A stretch of 64,000 nucleotides of DNA, from NCBI GenBank assembly GCA_030425395.1, contig JAUIAS010000005.1, forward strand, positions 62,001-126,000, written 5' to 3'. Shown piece by piece: positions 8,878 through 17,900 of the stretch. The notes beneath the pieces are model-generated. The model had not been told where the DNA came from. It made no database searches and saw nothing but the letters and a program-made list of their open reading frames with translations. How positions within the stretch are numbered: position 1 is the first letter of the stretch; every line of letters begins with the position of its first letter. The stretch is from Alphaproteobacteria bacterium. Lineage in GTDB: Bacteria > Pseudomonadota > Alphaproteobacteria > Rhodobacterales > Rhodobacteraceae. Both the position numbers and the translations under genes were made by a program.

Positions 8878-10368
8878 TCAGTGCAGGGCGTAGAGATCTG
8901 AGAACTTTGTTTCGAGATAATCCAGAAGCGGCTCGGGTCCGGGGGTAAAACCACAGGCGCGTGCAATGGTGTCTGCCGGCTCGTAAACCCCGCCATGGCG
9001 CTGGACCTTGTCCCGCAGCCAGTCCGTTGCCGGTGCGGTATCACCCAGCGCGAGGGCCGTATCCAACCCGCCGAGATCCTCCCGCATCGCCTTGTGCAAG
9101 CACCCCGCATAGACATTGCCCAGCGTATAGGTCGGAAAATATCCGAAAAGGCCCACGGACCAATGCACATCCTGCAACATTCCGTTCGAGGGCCGGTCCA
9201 CCACATATCCAAAATCCGCGGCAAAGCGGTCATTCCAAGCGCCTTCCAGATCGTGGACCGAAAGGTCGCCGGACATCATTGCACGTTCAAGATCAAAGCG
9301 CAGCATGACATGCAGGTTGTATTGCACCTCATCGGATTCGGTCCGGATAAAGCTGTCGCTGACCCGGTTGACCATCGCATAAAACCGGTCGGCATCCGCG
9401 GCGGGTGCTGCTCCGAAATGCGCCGACATGCGCCCGAACAGCCATTGTGAAAATGCTCGCGACCGGCCGATCTGGTTTTCATAGATGCGGCTCTGGCTTT
9501 CGTGCACCCCCATGGACACACCATGGCCAAGCGGTGTCAGCGCATGGATCGGGTCGATGCCTTGTTCATAAGCGGCGTGGCCGACCTCGTGAATCGTGGA
9601 ATAGATGCTGCCGAACGGATCGTCCGCGGCGGTGCGGGTGGTGATCCGCACATCAGCGCCGCTGCCAGACGAAAACGGGTGCACGGCGCGGTCGATGCGT
9701 CCGCGCGTCATGTCATAGCCGAATGTCGACGCGATTTCCTGAGACAGGCGCATTTGTGCATCTTCGTCAAAGCTGCCCGATATCGGCTCTGGCGCGGGTT
9801 GCTCAAGGATCGCCGCGCGCAGTGCCACGAGACGCGGGCGCATGGCGTCAAACAGGGACGCAATGCCCGCGCCCGTGGCCCCGCGTTCGTAATCGGCAAG
9901 CAACGCATCGTAAGGATCGCCGCCGTCTTGTTGCCCATCCGTGAGCGCCGCGCCCTCTTCGCGTTTGAGCGCCACGATCTTTTCCAGTGCAGGAAGGAAA
10001 GCAGCGCTGTCTTCCTCCGCGCGCGCACGCGCCCAGACGCCCTGCGCCCGCGAGGTTTCGCGCGCCAGCGTGGCCGAAAGATCGCCGGGAACCCGCACCG
10101 CCCGATCATAGGCGCGCCGGATCGCGGCGACATTCGCTTTGCCAACGGCATCGAGGTCTGTCTCGCGCAGCGCCTCAAGCGCGTCGCCAAGGGCCGGATC
10201 GCAGCGCCGCGCGTGCAGGACCTTTTCCATAGCGGCCATTTCCTCGGCCCGCTGTTCCCCCGCCCCGTGCGGCATCATCGTTTCCTGATCCCACCCGAGC
10301 CGCCCGGCTATTTCGGCCAGGGCTTCGGTTTCGCGCTGGTGGGCCATGATCTCGCTATAGGTTTTCAT
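8878..10368 (-). CDS. Carboxypeptidase M32 (thermostable carboxypeptidase Taq family)
   Basis: Zinc metallocarboxypeptidase that trims C-terminal residues from peptides in the cytosol. The 496-residue, largely helical protein has the HEXXH zinc motif in TIHEVGHAAYEQG (around residue 257), followed by MGVHESQSR, which supplies the third zinc ligand Glu and is characteristic of the M32 family. The N-terminal LGWDQETMMP segment is also conserved in M32. It starts one base after the ctaA stop (TAG C ATG), so ctaA and this gene form an operon, an association without an obvious functional link. Confidence 0.93.
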   Translation of the reverse strand: MKTYSEIMAHQRETEALAEIAGRLGWDQETMMPHGAGEQRAEEMAAMEKVLHARRCDPALGDALEALRETDLDAVGKANVAAIRRAYDRAVRVPGDLSATLARETSRAQGVWARARAEEDSAAFLPALEKIVALKREEGAALTDGQQDGGDPYDALLADYERGATGAGIASLFDAMRPRLVALRAAILEQPAPEPISGSFDEDAQMRLSQEIASTFGYDMTRGRIDRAVHPFSSGSGADVRITTRTAADDPFGSIYSTIHEVGHAAYEQGIDPIHALTPLGHGVSMGVHESQSRIYENQIGRSRAFSQWLFGRMSAHFGAAPAADADRFYAMVNRVSDSFIRTESDEVQYNLHVMLRFDLERAMMSGDLSVHDLEGAWNDRFAADFGYVVDRPSNGMLQDVHWSVGLFGYFPTYTLGNVYAGCLHKAMREDLGGLDTALALGDTAPATDWLRDKVQRHGGVYEPADTIARACGFTPGPEPLLDYLETKFSDLYALH

Positions 10369-10369
10369 G

Positions 10370-11536
10370 CTATTGCCCCCGGCTGGCGGCTTGGCCCCTT
10401 ATCGAGGTTTGCACCGGATAAGCGGCAAGAAAGCGCGCGCGAAGGATTGACGCCCACAACACGACGGCCACGAACTGGTGCAGGATCGCGATGTGCCACG
10501 GGGCCGCGTACAGCACCGTCACGATGCCAAACACCACCTGAACCGACATGACCGACATCACCATATTGAAGGCAAAGCGTGTGGCGGCATGGGCGCTTTG
10601 GCGACCGCGCAACCAAACCACAATCGCAAACGCGAACAGCAGATACCCCACAACCCGGTGCACAAACTGCACCAGACCCGGGCTTTCAAAGAAATTCCGC
10701 CACATAGGTTCGACGATAAAGGCCGTGGACGGAAACACCTGCCCGCCCATCAGCGGCCAATCGGTATAGGACCGTCCCGCGTCGATGCCAGCCACTAGCG
10801 CGCCGATGATGATTTGCAGGAACGCAAAATGCAGCAGACCGGTTGCCAGCGAAAACGGCTTTGCCTCCTTGGCGCGCCGCGCCTGAAGAAGATCACGTTC
10901 GCTGCGCCCCAGAAGAAAGATATACCAGGCGATAAAGCCAAGGATGACAAATGCCAGCCCCAGGTGGGTGGCCAGACGGTAGGACGCAACCGATGTCATG
11001 CCTTCGCCCTGTGTCACGCCAGAGGCCACCATCCACCATCCGATCGCGCCCTGGAGACCACCAAGCGCCCCGATCAGCCACAGCCGTGGCGACCAGCCCG
11101 TCGGAATGGACCGCCGGATCGCAAAAAAGGCAAAACCCGCCGCCCAGACAAGCCCGATCACCCGGCCCAGTTGCCGGTGGCCCCATTCCCACCAATAGAT
11201 CACTTTGAAGTCGGCCAGCGTCATCCACTGGTTTTCAATCCGCCATTGGTCGATCTGCTTGTACTTGTCGAACTCCGATATCCAGTGCGCCTCGCTCAGC
11301 GGTGGGATCGCGCCCGTCAGGGGACGCCATTCGGTGATCGACAGCCCGCTGTCGGTCAATCGCGTCAACCCGCCCACGGCGATCATCGCCACCACCAGCG
11401 CAAACAGCCCCATGAGCCAGACCCGGATCGCGCCGCGCGCGCCGTCCCGGCCCCGGTCGATCATGCCACCCGCGGGGGCTGACGCGGGTTTGGCATTCGC
11501 GTCCACTTCTTCGAAAATACTGCGTTTTCCGGCCAT
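10370..11536 (-). CDS. ctaA: Heme A synthase (COX15/CtaA)
   Basis: Inner-membrane enzyme that oxidises the C8 methyl of heme O to give heme A for cytochrome c oxidase. The 388-residue protein has eight predicted membrane helices. The conserved haem-ligating histidines are visible in WEWGHRQLGR, ATHLGLAFVILG, VQFVHRVVGY and AILHQFVAVV, and the first loop has the family signature GGLTRLTDSGLSI. AAGGGCAG precedes the ATG at 11536. It heads a two-gene unit with the M32 carboxypeptidase. Oxidase structural genes (ctaCDE, ctaB) are not in the window. Confidence 0.96.
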   Translation of the reverse strand: MAGKRSIFEEVDANAKPASAPAGGMIDRGRDGARGAIRVWLMGLFALVVAMIAVGGLTRLTDSGLSITEWRPLTGAIPPLSEAHWISEFDKYKQIDQWRIENQWMTLADFKVIYWWEWGHRQLGRVIGLVWAAGFAFFAIRRSIPTGWSPRLWLIGALGGLQGAIGWWMVASGVTQGEGMTSVASYRLATHLGLAFVILGFIAWYIFLLGRSERDLLQARRAKEAKPFSLATGLLHFAFLQIIIGALVAGIDAGRSYTDWPLMGGQVFPSTAFIVEPMWRNFFESPGLVQFVHRVVGYLLFAFAIVVWLRGRQSAHAATRFAFNMVMSVMSVQVVFGIVTVLYAAPWHIAILHQFVAVVLWASILRARFLAAYPVQTSIRGQAASRGQ

Positions 11537-11611
11537 GTCTGCCCTTTGCCTCGCGTTGCAATTTCAGGTCTGGCGCTGAACCTAGGGGCACACCCCCACC
11601 GCGTCCAGCTT

Positions 11612-12358
11612 TCAGCCGTCGCGCTCTTTCCAGCGGACCATCTGCCGCATGATCCCGTGCAGCGTTTGCACGTCCGACCGGGTCAGCGGCATGCGGCTCC
11701 ACAGGTTGCGCAGGTTGCGTTTCATCACCGGGGCTTTTGTGTCGGGGAAAAAGAATCCCGCGGTTTCAAGCCGATCTTCATAGTGGTTCGTCAGCGCCGC
11801 GATCTCGGCGCTGTTGGCCCAGTCGGACCCGGCCATCTCGACGGTTTCGGCCACGATCTTGGCGGTCGCGCGCTGCCACTCATAGCCGGTCAGCAACACG
11901 CATTGCGCAAGATTGAGCGACGGAAACGCCGGGTTCACGGGGACCGTGATAATCCCGTTGGCCCGCGCGATATCTTCATTTTCAAGCCCTGCGCGTTCCG
12001 GGCCGAACAACACGGCAACCTTTTCTCCCGCGGCGATCCGCTCGGCGGTCATCTGCATGGCATGTTCGGGCGAATAGACCGGCTTGGTCATGCCACGCGG
12101 ACGTGCGGTGGTCGCCAGAACAAGGCTCGCATCCGCAATCGCGGCATCCGTGTCTTCGAACACCTGCGCTTCGTCCAGCAACCGCCCCGCCCCCGAGGCC
12201 ATCGCAACCGCGCGCGAATTCGGCCAGCCATCGCGCGGGGCCACAACCCGCATCCGATCCAACCCGAAATTCAACATCGCCCGCGCCGCCGCGCCGATAT
12301 TCTCACCCATCTGCGGGCGCACCAGCACAAAGGCTGGCTGTCGTTGATCCGTGGGCAT
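11612..12358 (-). CDS. trmJ: tRNA/rRNA methyltransferase TrmJ (SPOUT family)
   Basis: SPOUT-fold 2'-O-methyltransferase; TrmJ modifies position 32 of certain tRNAs using S-adenosylmethionine. The 248-residue protein begins with PAFVLVRPQMGENIGAAARA (motif 1), has VLFGPERAGLENEDI (motif 2) and NPAFPSLNLAQCV (motif 3, SAM-binding knot). The frame is open 500 bases further upstream, but ATG 12358 has the ribosome site AGAGGGGAT and begins exactly at the domain. It is divergent from the ThiE-like gene. Whether the target is tRNA or rRNA cannot be told from sequence alone. Confidence 0.92.
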   Translation of the reverse strand: MPTDQRQPAFVLVRPQMGENIGAAARAMLNFGLDRMRVVAPRDGWPNSRAVAMASGAGRLLDEAQVFEDTDAAIADASLVLATTARPRGMTKPVYSPEHAMQMTAERIAAGEKVAVLFGPERAGLENEDIARANGIITVPVNPAFPSLNLAQCVLLTGYEWQRATAKIVAETVEMAGSDWANSAEIAALTNHYEDRLETAGFFFPDTKAPVMKRNLRNLWSRMPLTRSDVQTLHGIMRQMVRWKERDG

Positions 12359-12525
12359 GGTATCCCCTCTGCTGTAGCCGCGCATCTCCCTAGGCAATCC
12401 TGCGATAAAGGGCAAGAACACCCCCCTTGCCGACGGCCCGCGACGCGGCACAGGGCAATCCCCCCTTGGCGCAGGCCGGGCTTGCGCGTATGAGGGGCCG
12501 GACGCCGCCACAGGAGCTTGCCACC

Positions 12526-13176
12526 ATGGCCGATATCGACCTTCCCCGCCTTTACCTTCTGACCCCGCCCGAGATCGAACTGTCACAGTTCCCCGATGTG
12601 CTGGCACGGGTTCTGGATGCGCATCCCGTGTCCTGTCTGCGGCTGGATCTGGCCACCCGCGACGAAGACCGGATCTCGCGGGCGGCGGATGCCTGCCGCG
12701 AGGTGGCCCATGCGCGCGACGTGGCGATGGTGATCGCCGATCATCAGATCCTTGCCGAACGACTGGGTCTGGACGGGGTGCACCTGTCGGACGCGGCGCG
12801 TTCGGTGCGCGCAGCCCGCAAGGCGCTGGGACCGGACGCAATCGTTGGCAGTTTCTGCAATGCATCGCGCCACGATGGCATCAGCGCTGGCGAGGCCGGT
12901 GCGGATTACGTGGCCTTCGGGCCGGTGGGCGGCTCAGGGCTGGGCGATGGCACGCAGGCCGACCATGATCTGTTCCAGTGGTGGTCAGACATGATCGAAG
13001 TGCCCGTGGTTGCCGAAGGCGGCATCGACACGCAACGCGCCCGCAGTCTGGCCCCGGTGGCGGATTTCTTTGCAATCGGCGAGGAAATCTGGCGCAAGGA
13101 CGATCCGGTTGCTGCCCTGAGCGCGCTGGTGGACGCGATGGCGGCGGGGATGGCCGAGGCGGGAACGGCGGGCTGA
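12526..13176 (+). CDS. Thiamine phosphate synthase-like (ThiE superfamily) protein
   Basis: A 216-residue TIM-barrel protein resembling ThiE, which joins the thiazole and pyrimidine halves of thiamine. Matching elements are ADHQILAERLGLDGVHL, the ADYVAFGPV segment and VPVVAEGGID, which parallels the phosphate-binding loop. However, the usual glutamine and aspartate after GVHL are replaced (GVHLSDAA), and the pyrophosphate-loop threonines after FGP are not clear, so it may be a paralogue rather than the housekeeping ThiE. ATG 12526 is chosen because of GGAG seven bases upstream; the frame is open from 12427. No other thiamine genes adjoin. Confidence 0.75.
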   Translation: MADIDLPRLYLLTPPEIELSQFPDVLARVLDAHPVSCLRLDLATRDEDRISRAADACREVAHARDVAMVIADHQILAERLGLDGVHLSDAARSVRAARKALGPDAIVGSFCNASRHDGISAGEAGADYVAFGPVGGSGLGDGTQADHDLFQWWSDMIEVPVVAEGGIDTQRARSLAPVADFFAIGEEIWRKDDPVAALSALVDAMAAGMAEAGTAG

Positions 13177-13210
13177 CAGCAGCCCACCGCGCTGTCAATC
13201 CAGACCGGCC

Positions 13211-14395
13211 TTAAAGGAACACCCGTTCTACGAACCAGTAGGCCCCCACCGCCGCGATCAGCACGGAAGCCGGCATCGAGATCATCGCGCGATACCACGC
13301 CCGGTTCCCGAACCAGAACGCCGTCAGCAGGAACGCGACAGCGATCACCGTTAGCTGGCCGAGTTCAACGCCCACGTTGAACCCTATCAGTGCGGGCACG
13401 AACTGGGCCGCGGGCAATCCGAAATCGGCCAGAACACTGGCAAAGCCCAGACCGTGCAGCAACCCGAAGCCGAATATGATCACCGGTCGCCACGTGTGCA
13501 GTCTCCCGGCGGCCCACAGGTTTTCCACCGCAATAAACACGATGGACCCCGCAATCAACGGCTCAACGATGGCCCCGGAGACCGACACCAACCCCAATGC
13601 GGCCAAGGCCAGCGTCACGGTATGAGCGACGGTAAAGGCGCTCACCTGCCAAATCAGCGCCCGCATCCGGGTCGAGAAGAAGAACAACCCCAACACAAAC
13701 AGAATGTGATCCAGCCCCTTTGGCAGGATATGGTCAAACCCCACCGGCACATAGGCCAGAAACGCCTCGGTTGCGGTCTGGGTGTTCCCCCCCGACAGGC
13801 TGACCGCGCCACTGCTCTGGCCCCCTTCGATATAACCGGTAAAGGGATCCTCCACGCCAAACTGGCGCAGCACCAGCGCCCCGGCCCCCTTTGGCCACAT
13901 CACCTCGATCACCCGCGCCGCGTCGGGCAAGGCGACCGAGAATTTCAACGCGGTTTCGCGCGGCAGCGTCGCATCGCCCACCGGTTCAATCAGAACCTCA
14001 TCCAACCGCACCGGCACCATTGTGCCATTCACGGCGATGCCCATCCCTTCGTCCGGGCCATCGCCCGGCTGATCGGTCAGCCCGACACCCAGCCAGCCAT
14101 CGGCCCATTCGGAGACCTGCGGTGAAAACGCCTGCGGTGTCAGCGCGCGCAGCGCATCGTAACGATCAGACCGGTCGGAATCGTTGGTGTCCACAACACT
14201 GTCCAGATCGACACCGGCAATGAATGCCTCGACGTTCATGCGCATCTCAAAGGCAATGCGGCCCTCTTTAATCGCGAAATCCGCGATGGTGGCCCCCACT
14301 TCATGCGCCCGCGCATCCTGTGCCAGCACAAGGGTTGACAACATCATCCCGACGGTCAGCTTTAGCACAGTTATGAAAGAGAGGAATTTTGCCAT
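13211..14395 (-). CDS. HupE/UreJ-like membrane protein
   Basis: Exported multi-pass membrane protein of 394 residues. A signal peptide (MAKFLSFITVLKL onward, cleaved after ARA) precedes HEVGATIADFAI, then an extracytoplasmic domain of about 190 residues, then around six hydrophobic helices with the family block PKGLDHILFVLGLFFF and the HTVTLALAALG segment. The HupE/UreJ family includes nickel/cobalt permeases, so metal uptake is a reasonable guess, not shown. Its ATG (14395-14393) overlaps the ATG of the divergent DUF4198 gene in one CATG. A longer start at 14449 would overlap the neighbour more. Both products are exported. Confidence 0.82.
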   Translation of the reverse strand: MAKFLSFITVLKLTVGMMLSTLVLAQDARAHEVGATIADFAIKEGRIAFEMRMNVEAFIAGVDLDSVVDTNDSDRSDRYDALRALTPQAFSPQVSEWADGWLGVGLTDQPGDGPDEGMGIAVNGTMVPVRLDEVLIEPVGDATLPRETALKFSVALPDAARVIEVMWPKGAGALVLRQFGVEDPFTGYIEGGQSSGAVSLSGGNTQTATEAFLAYVPVGFDHILPKGLDHILFVLGLFFFSTRMRALIWQVSAFTVAHTVTLALAALGLVSVSGAIVEPLIAGSIVFIAVENLWAAGRLHTWRPVIIFGFGLLHGLGFASVLADFGLPAAQFVPALIGFNVGVELGQLTVIAVAFLLTAFWFGNRAWYRAMISMPASVLIAAVGAYWFVERVFL

Positions 14396-15227
14396 GTGGT
14401 CACGCCTGTCGATTGCTGCGCTGGTGGCCCTAAGCGTGAACGCCGTCACCGTATCAGCGCATGAATTCTGGATAGAACCTGAGCATTATCAGGTCGCTGT
14501 GCAAGAAGAAATCCGCGCCCGGTTCCGCAATGGCGAGAACTTCAAAGGCGTGGGCCTGCCCTTTTTTGACCGGCGCAGCACGCTGTTTGACCGTGTCCTT
14601 GGAGATGAGCGTGCGGACGCGGGCGCGCGGTCCGGAGACAACCCTGCCTTTGCATGGACCAGCCCCGAAGACGGGCTGTTGGTCATCGCCCATGAAACCA
14701 CCTCCAGCACCGTTTCCTACAAGACATGGGAAAAATTCGCGGCTTTTGCCGATCACAAGGGATTTCCCGACATCCGTGCCCGCCACGAGGCCCGTGGCCT
14801 GCCGATGGACGGGTTTACCGAAAGCTACACCCGCCATGTCAAGGCGCTGGTTGCGGTGGGGACTGGCGCGGGTCAGGATCGCGCGCTGGGGCTGGCAACG
14901 GAATTCGTGGCTCTTGCCAACCCTTATACCGATTCCCTTGCGCCCGGCGATGGGACCGGATCGGCAGGCAGCCTGCCCGTGCTGCTGCTCTATCAGGGCG
15001 CACCACGCGCCGATGCGCAGATCGAGATTTTTGAACGCCTTCGCGATGACACCGTTACGATCTCCACCACCCGCACGGACGCGCGCGGGCAGGCTCTGAT
15101 CCCTTTGCGGCACGGGGCTGAATACCTGCTTGATGCGGTGGTCCTGCGTCCGGCCCCGGACGGAGGCAAGCCGGTCTGGGAGACACTCTGGGCCGGGTTG
15201 ACCTTTCGCGCGCCTGACGCGCCTTAG
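14394..15227 (+). CDS. DUF4198 family exported protein
   Basis: A 277-residue periplasmic protein with signal peptide MWSRLSIAALVALSVNAVTV and cleavage after SA, so the mature protein starts HEFWIEP. That N-terminal HEFW and the beta-rich body are typical of DUF4198, a family found beside nickel/cobalt transport genes and proposed to bind metal. The divergent partner is a HupE/UreJ-like membrane protein, which fits a joint metal-uptake role (inference). ATG 14394 follows AGAGAGGAAT; a start at 14373 (MKERNFAMW) is an alternative. The head-to-head start codons share CATG, so each promoter must lie inside the other gene's 5' end. Confidence 0.82.
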   Translation: MWSRLSIAALVALSVNAVTVSAHEFWIEPEHYQVAVQEEIRARFRNGENFKGVGLPFFDRRSTLFDRVLGDERADAGARSGDNPAFAWTSPEDGLLVIAHETTSSTVSYKTWEKFAAFADHKGFPDIRARHEARGLPMDGFTESYTRHVKALVAVGTGAGQDRALGLATEFVALANPYTDSLAPGDGTGSAGSLPVLLLYQGAPRADAQIEIFERLRDDTVTISTTRTDARGQALIPLRHGAEYLLDAVVLRPAPDGGKPVWETLWAGLTFRAPDAP

Positions 15228-15276
15228 CACGGGCTTCGTGCTTGCGCAGACGCGCCTCTCAGGCCACAACGGACCG

Positions 15277-16173
15277 ATGATCAGACATCCCGATATCCTG
15301 TGCATCGGCTCGGTCCTTTGGGACATCATCGGGCGCTCTGCCTCGGTGATGCGGCAGGGGTCGGACGTGCCGGGCCGCATCAGCCGTCTGCCCGGCGGCG
15401 TGGCGCTGAATATCGCGATGACGCTGGCGCGCTTCGGATTGCGTCCCGCACTGCTCAGCGCCGTTGGCCGTGATGCCGAAGGTCACGAACTGATCGCCGC
15501 TGCCGAAGATCTGGGGCTTGAGACCGAATATGTCTATCGTTCGGACGATCTGCCCACGGACCGCTATATGGCCATCGAAGGCGCCAATGGCCTGATCGCC
15601 GCGATCGCCGACGCCCATTCCCTCGAAGCCGCAGGCGACAAGATCCTGCGCCCTCTGGCCGATGGGCGGCTTGGCACGGCCACTGCTCCGTGGCGGGGAC
15701 CGGTTGCGCTTGATGGCAACCTGACCCGACCGCTGCTGGAACGCATTGCGCGGGATGACATGTTCGCCCAAGCCGACCTGCGCGTGGCCCCTGCCTCTCC
15801 GGGCAAGGCGGAACGGCTCAACCCATTCATCGCACACAATCGCGGCACGCTTTATGTCAACCTTGAAGAAGCAGGCATCCTCTGCGCCGATCAGTTCCCC
15901 GACAGCACCACCGCTGCGCAGGGCCTCGTGGCGCGGGGCGCGGCACGGGTTCTGGTTACCAACGGCGGCAATGACGCTGCCGAGGCCCGCGCAGGTGCCG
16001 AAACGCTGACCGCGCGTCCGCCGCAGGTTCTGGTCACCCGCGTGACCGGTGCTGGCGATACGTTCATGGCCGCCCACATCGCCGCGGAACGCGCGGGGGC
16101 AGATCCCGCCGCCGCCCTGCCCCGCGCCCTTGAGGCCGCCGCCCGCTATGTTTCAGGAGAAACCCCGCTGTGA
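15277..16173 (+). CDS. psuK: PfkB-family kinase, probable pseudouridine kinase
   Basis: Ribokinase-like sugar kinase of 298 residues. The N-terminal DILCIGSVLWDIIGR and GGVALNIAMTLARFG blocks and the C-terminal PfkB signature VTGAGDTFMAAH with the catalytic Asp are clear. The next gene, psuG, overlaps by GTGA, which identifies this as the kinase that phosphorylates pseudouridine to pseudouridine 5'-phosphate. ATG 15277 is preferred (AGG upstream, begins at the domain); an in-frame GTG at 15238 is possible. The pair allows use of pseudouridine from RNA turnover as ribose phosphate plus uracil. Confidence 0.88.
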   Translation: MIRHPDILCIGSVLWDIIGRSASVMRQGSDVPGRISRLPGGVALNIAMTLARFGLRPALLSAVGRDAEGHELIAAAEDLGLETEYVYRSDDLPTDRYMAIEGANGLIAAIADAHSLEAAGDKILRPLADGRLGTATAPWRGPVALDGNLTRPLLERIARDDMFAQADLRVAPASPGKAERLNPFIAHNRGTLYVNLEEAGILCADQFPDSTTAAQGLVARGAARVLVTNGGNDAAEARAGAETLTARPPQVLVTRVTGAGDTFMAAHIAAERAGADPAAALPRALEAAARYVSGETPL

Positions 16174-17084
16174 TCCCCTTGACCGTCTCGCCCGAAGTGG
16201 CCGCCGCGCGCGCCGCCAACCACCCCGTCGTTGCCCTTGAAAGCACTATCATAACCCACGGCATGCCATGGCCGCAGAACCGCGATACCGCCCGCCTCGT
16301 CGAAGACGACATTCGCGACGCAGGCGCGGTTCCCGCGACAATTGCAGTGCTGAACGGTCGGTTGCACATAGGCCTGACCAGTGAAGAGCTTGATGCGCTG
16401 GCGCTGTCCAAGGACGTGGCCAAGCTGTCGCGTGCCGATCTGGCCGCCTGCATCGCGCGGGGCGGCACCGGGGCAACCACCGTCGCGGCCACGATGATCG
16501 CCGCCCATCACGCGGGGATCGCGGTCTTTGCCACCGGCGGCATCGGCGGCGTGCATCGCGGGGCCGAGACCAGCTTTGACATCTCCGCCGACCTTCATGA
16601 ACTGGCCCGCACCCCGGTCACCGTGGTTGCCGCCGGAGCAAAGGCGATTCTGGACCTTCCCAAGACGCTTGAGGTGCTGGAAACGCTCGGTGTGCCGGTG
16701 ATCGCGGTCGGTCAGGACGATCTGCCCGCCTTCTGGTCGCGCCAGTCAGGATTGGCGGCACCGCTTCGGATGGATACCGCACAACAAATCGCCGATGCGG
16801 TGCGTATGCGCACCGCCTTGGGGCTGACGGGAGGCCACCTGATCGCCAACCCGGTGCCCGCGGCCGATGAAATCCCCCGCGAGGATCTGGTGCCGGTGAT
16901 CGAAGATGCCCTTGAGGCCGCGCAGGCACAGAATATCACCGGCAAAGCGGTGACCCCGTTCCTTTTGCAGCGAATTTTTGAGGCCACGCAAGGCCGGTCC
17001 CTCGTCACGAATATCGCGCTGGTTCGCAACAATGCGCGCCTTGCCGCCGAAGTTGCCCAAGCCTTGGGCAGATCGCCAACATGA
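16170..17084 (+). CDS. psuG: Pseudouridine-5'-phosphate glycosidase
   Basis: Cleaves the C-C glycosidic bond of pseudouridine 5'-phosphate to ribose 5-phosphate and uracil; a cytosolic Mn-dependent enzyme. The 304-residue length is typical. Motifs include VVALESTIITHGMPWPQN near the N-terminus (with catalytic Glu), RGGTGATTVAATM, FATGGIGGVHRGAE and the C-terminal NIALVRNNARLAAEVA. The GTG start overlaps the psuK stop, indicating translational coupling. No dedicated pseudouridine transporter is seen next to it. Confidence 0.95.
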   Translation: MIPLTVSPEVAAARAANHPVVALESTIITHGMPWPQNRDTARLVEDDIRDAGAVPATIAVLNGRLHIGLTSEELDALALSKDVAKLSRADLAACIARGGTGATTVAATMIAAHHAGIAVFATGGIGGVHRGAETSFDISADLHELARTPVTVVAAGAKAILDLPKTLEVLETLGVPVIAVGQDDLPAFWSRQSGLAAPLRMDTAQQIADAVRMRTALGLTGGHLIANPVPAADEIPREDLVPVIEDALEAAQAQNITGKAVTPFLLQRIFEATQGRSLVTNIALVRNNARLAAEVAQALGRSPT

Positions 17085-17163
17085 CGCATGAGAATCGCAC
17101 CCGGACCATTGTAGTTATCGCTGCGGCAACCTAACTTCAGTTCATGGACAAGACGCACGGATC

Positions 17164-17865
17164 ATGACCACACCCTTCGACGCGGACCCGATCACCCCTG
17201 CACGCAGACCCGGCCTGATTAGCCGGCTGCGCGGCGCGTTCCTGACCGGTCTGATCGTAATCATGCCGATCGGTCTGACCATCTGGCTGTTGTGGACGCT
17301 GATGGGATGGGTGGACGGTTTTGTGCTGCCGCTGGTGCCGACCCGGTTCAATCCCGAACAATATATCGGGATCAACCTGCGCGGCGTTGGCGTGATATTC
17401 TTTTTGGTGTTCACCGTTGTTGTCGGCTGGGTCGCCAAGGGGCTGATCGGCCGGTCCCTGCTGCGATGGGCCGAAAGCGTCGTGGCACGCACCCCGGTGG
17501 TGCGGTCGATCTATTCCGGGATCAAGCAGATCGCTGAAACCGTGTTCGCCCAATCCGAACGCACGTTCGAGAAGGCATGCCTGATCGAATACCCGCGCAA
17601 GGGGATCTGGGCCATCGGCTTTATCTCGACCCAGGCCAAGGGAGAAATCGCCGAACGCATTCCGATGGACGATGGGCTTGTGTCCATCTTCCTGCCCACC
17701 ACGCCAAACCCGACATCCGGCTTTCTTCTCTTCGTGCCAAAGCGTGACGTGGTCGAACTGGACATGACCATCGAGGAATCCGCCAAGCTGGTGATTTCCG
17801 CCGGGCTTGTCTATCCCGACGGCCAAGAAGCAAAACAGGCGGTAGAGGCCATGGCCGCGCAGTAA
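17164..17865 (+). CDS. DUF502 family membrane protein
   Basis: A 233-residue protein of the DUF502 family. Two hydrophobic helices are visible: GAFLTGLIVIMPIGLTIWLL (about residues 24-45) and GVGVIFFLVFTVVVGWVAKG (about 76-97). They are followed by a soluble C-terminal domain containing TPVVRSIYSGIKQI, the conserved family block, and GFLLFVPKRDVVELDMT. Function is unknown across the family. The gene stands alone, 79 bases after psuG, and converges on the patatin gene. Confidence 0.88.
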   Translation: MTTPFDADPITPARRPGLISRLRGAFLTGLIVIMPIGLTIWLLWTLMGWVDGFVLPLVPTRFNPEQYIGINLRGVGVIFFLVFTVVVGWVAKGLIGRSLLRWAESVVARTPVVRSIYSGIKQIAETVFAQSERTFEKACLIEYPRKGIWAIGFISTQAKGEIAERIPMDDGLVSIFLPTTPNPTSGFLLFVPKRDVVELDMTIEESAKLVISAGLVYPDGQEAKQAVEAMAAQ

Positions 17866-17900
17866 CGCGGGCCCCGGCTGATCCTTTCACCGAATTCGGC

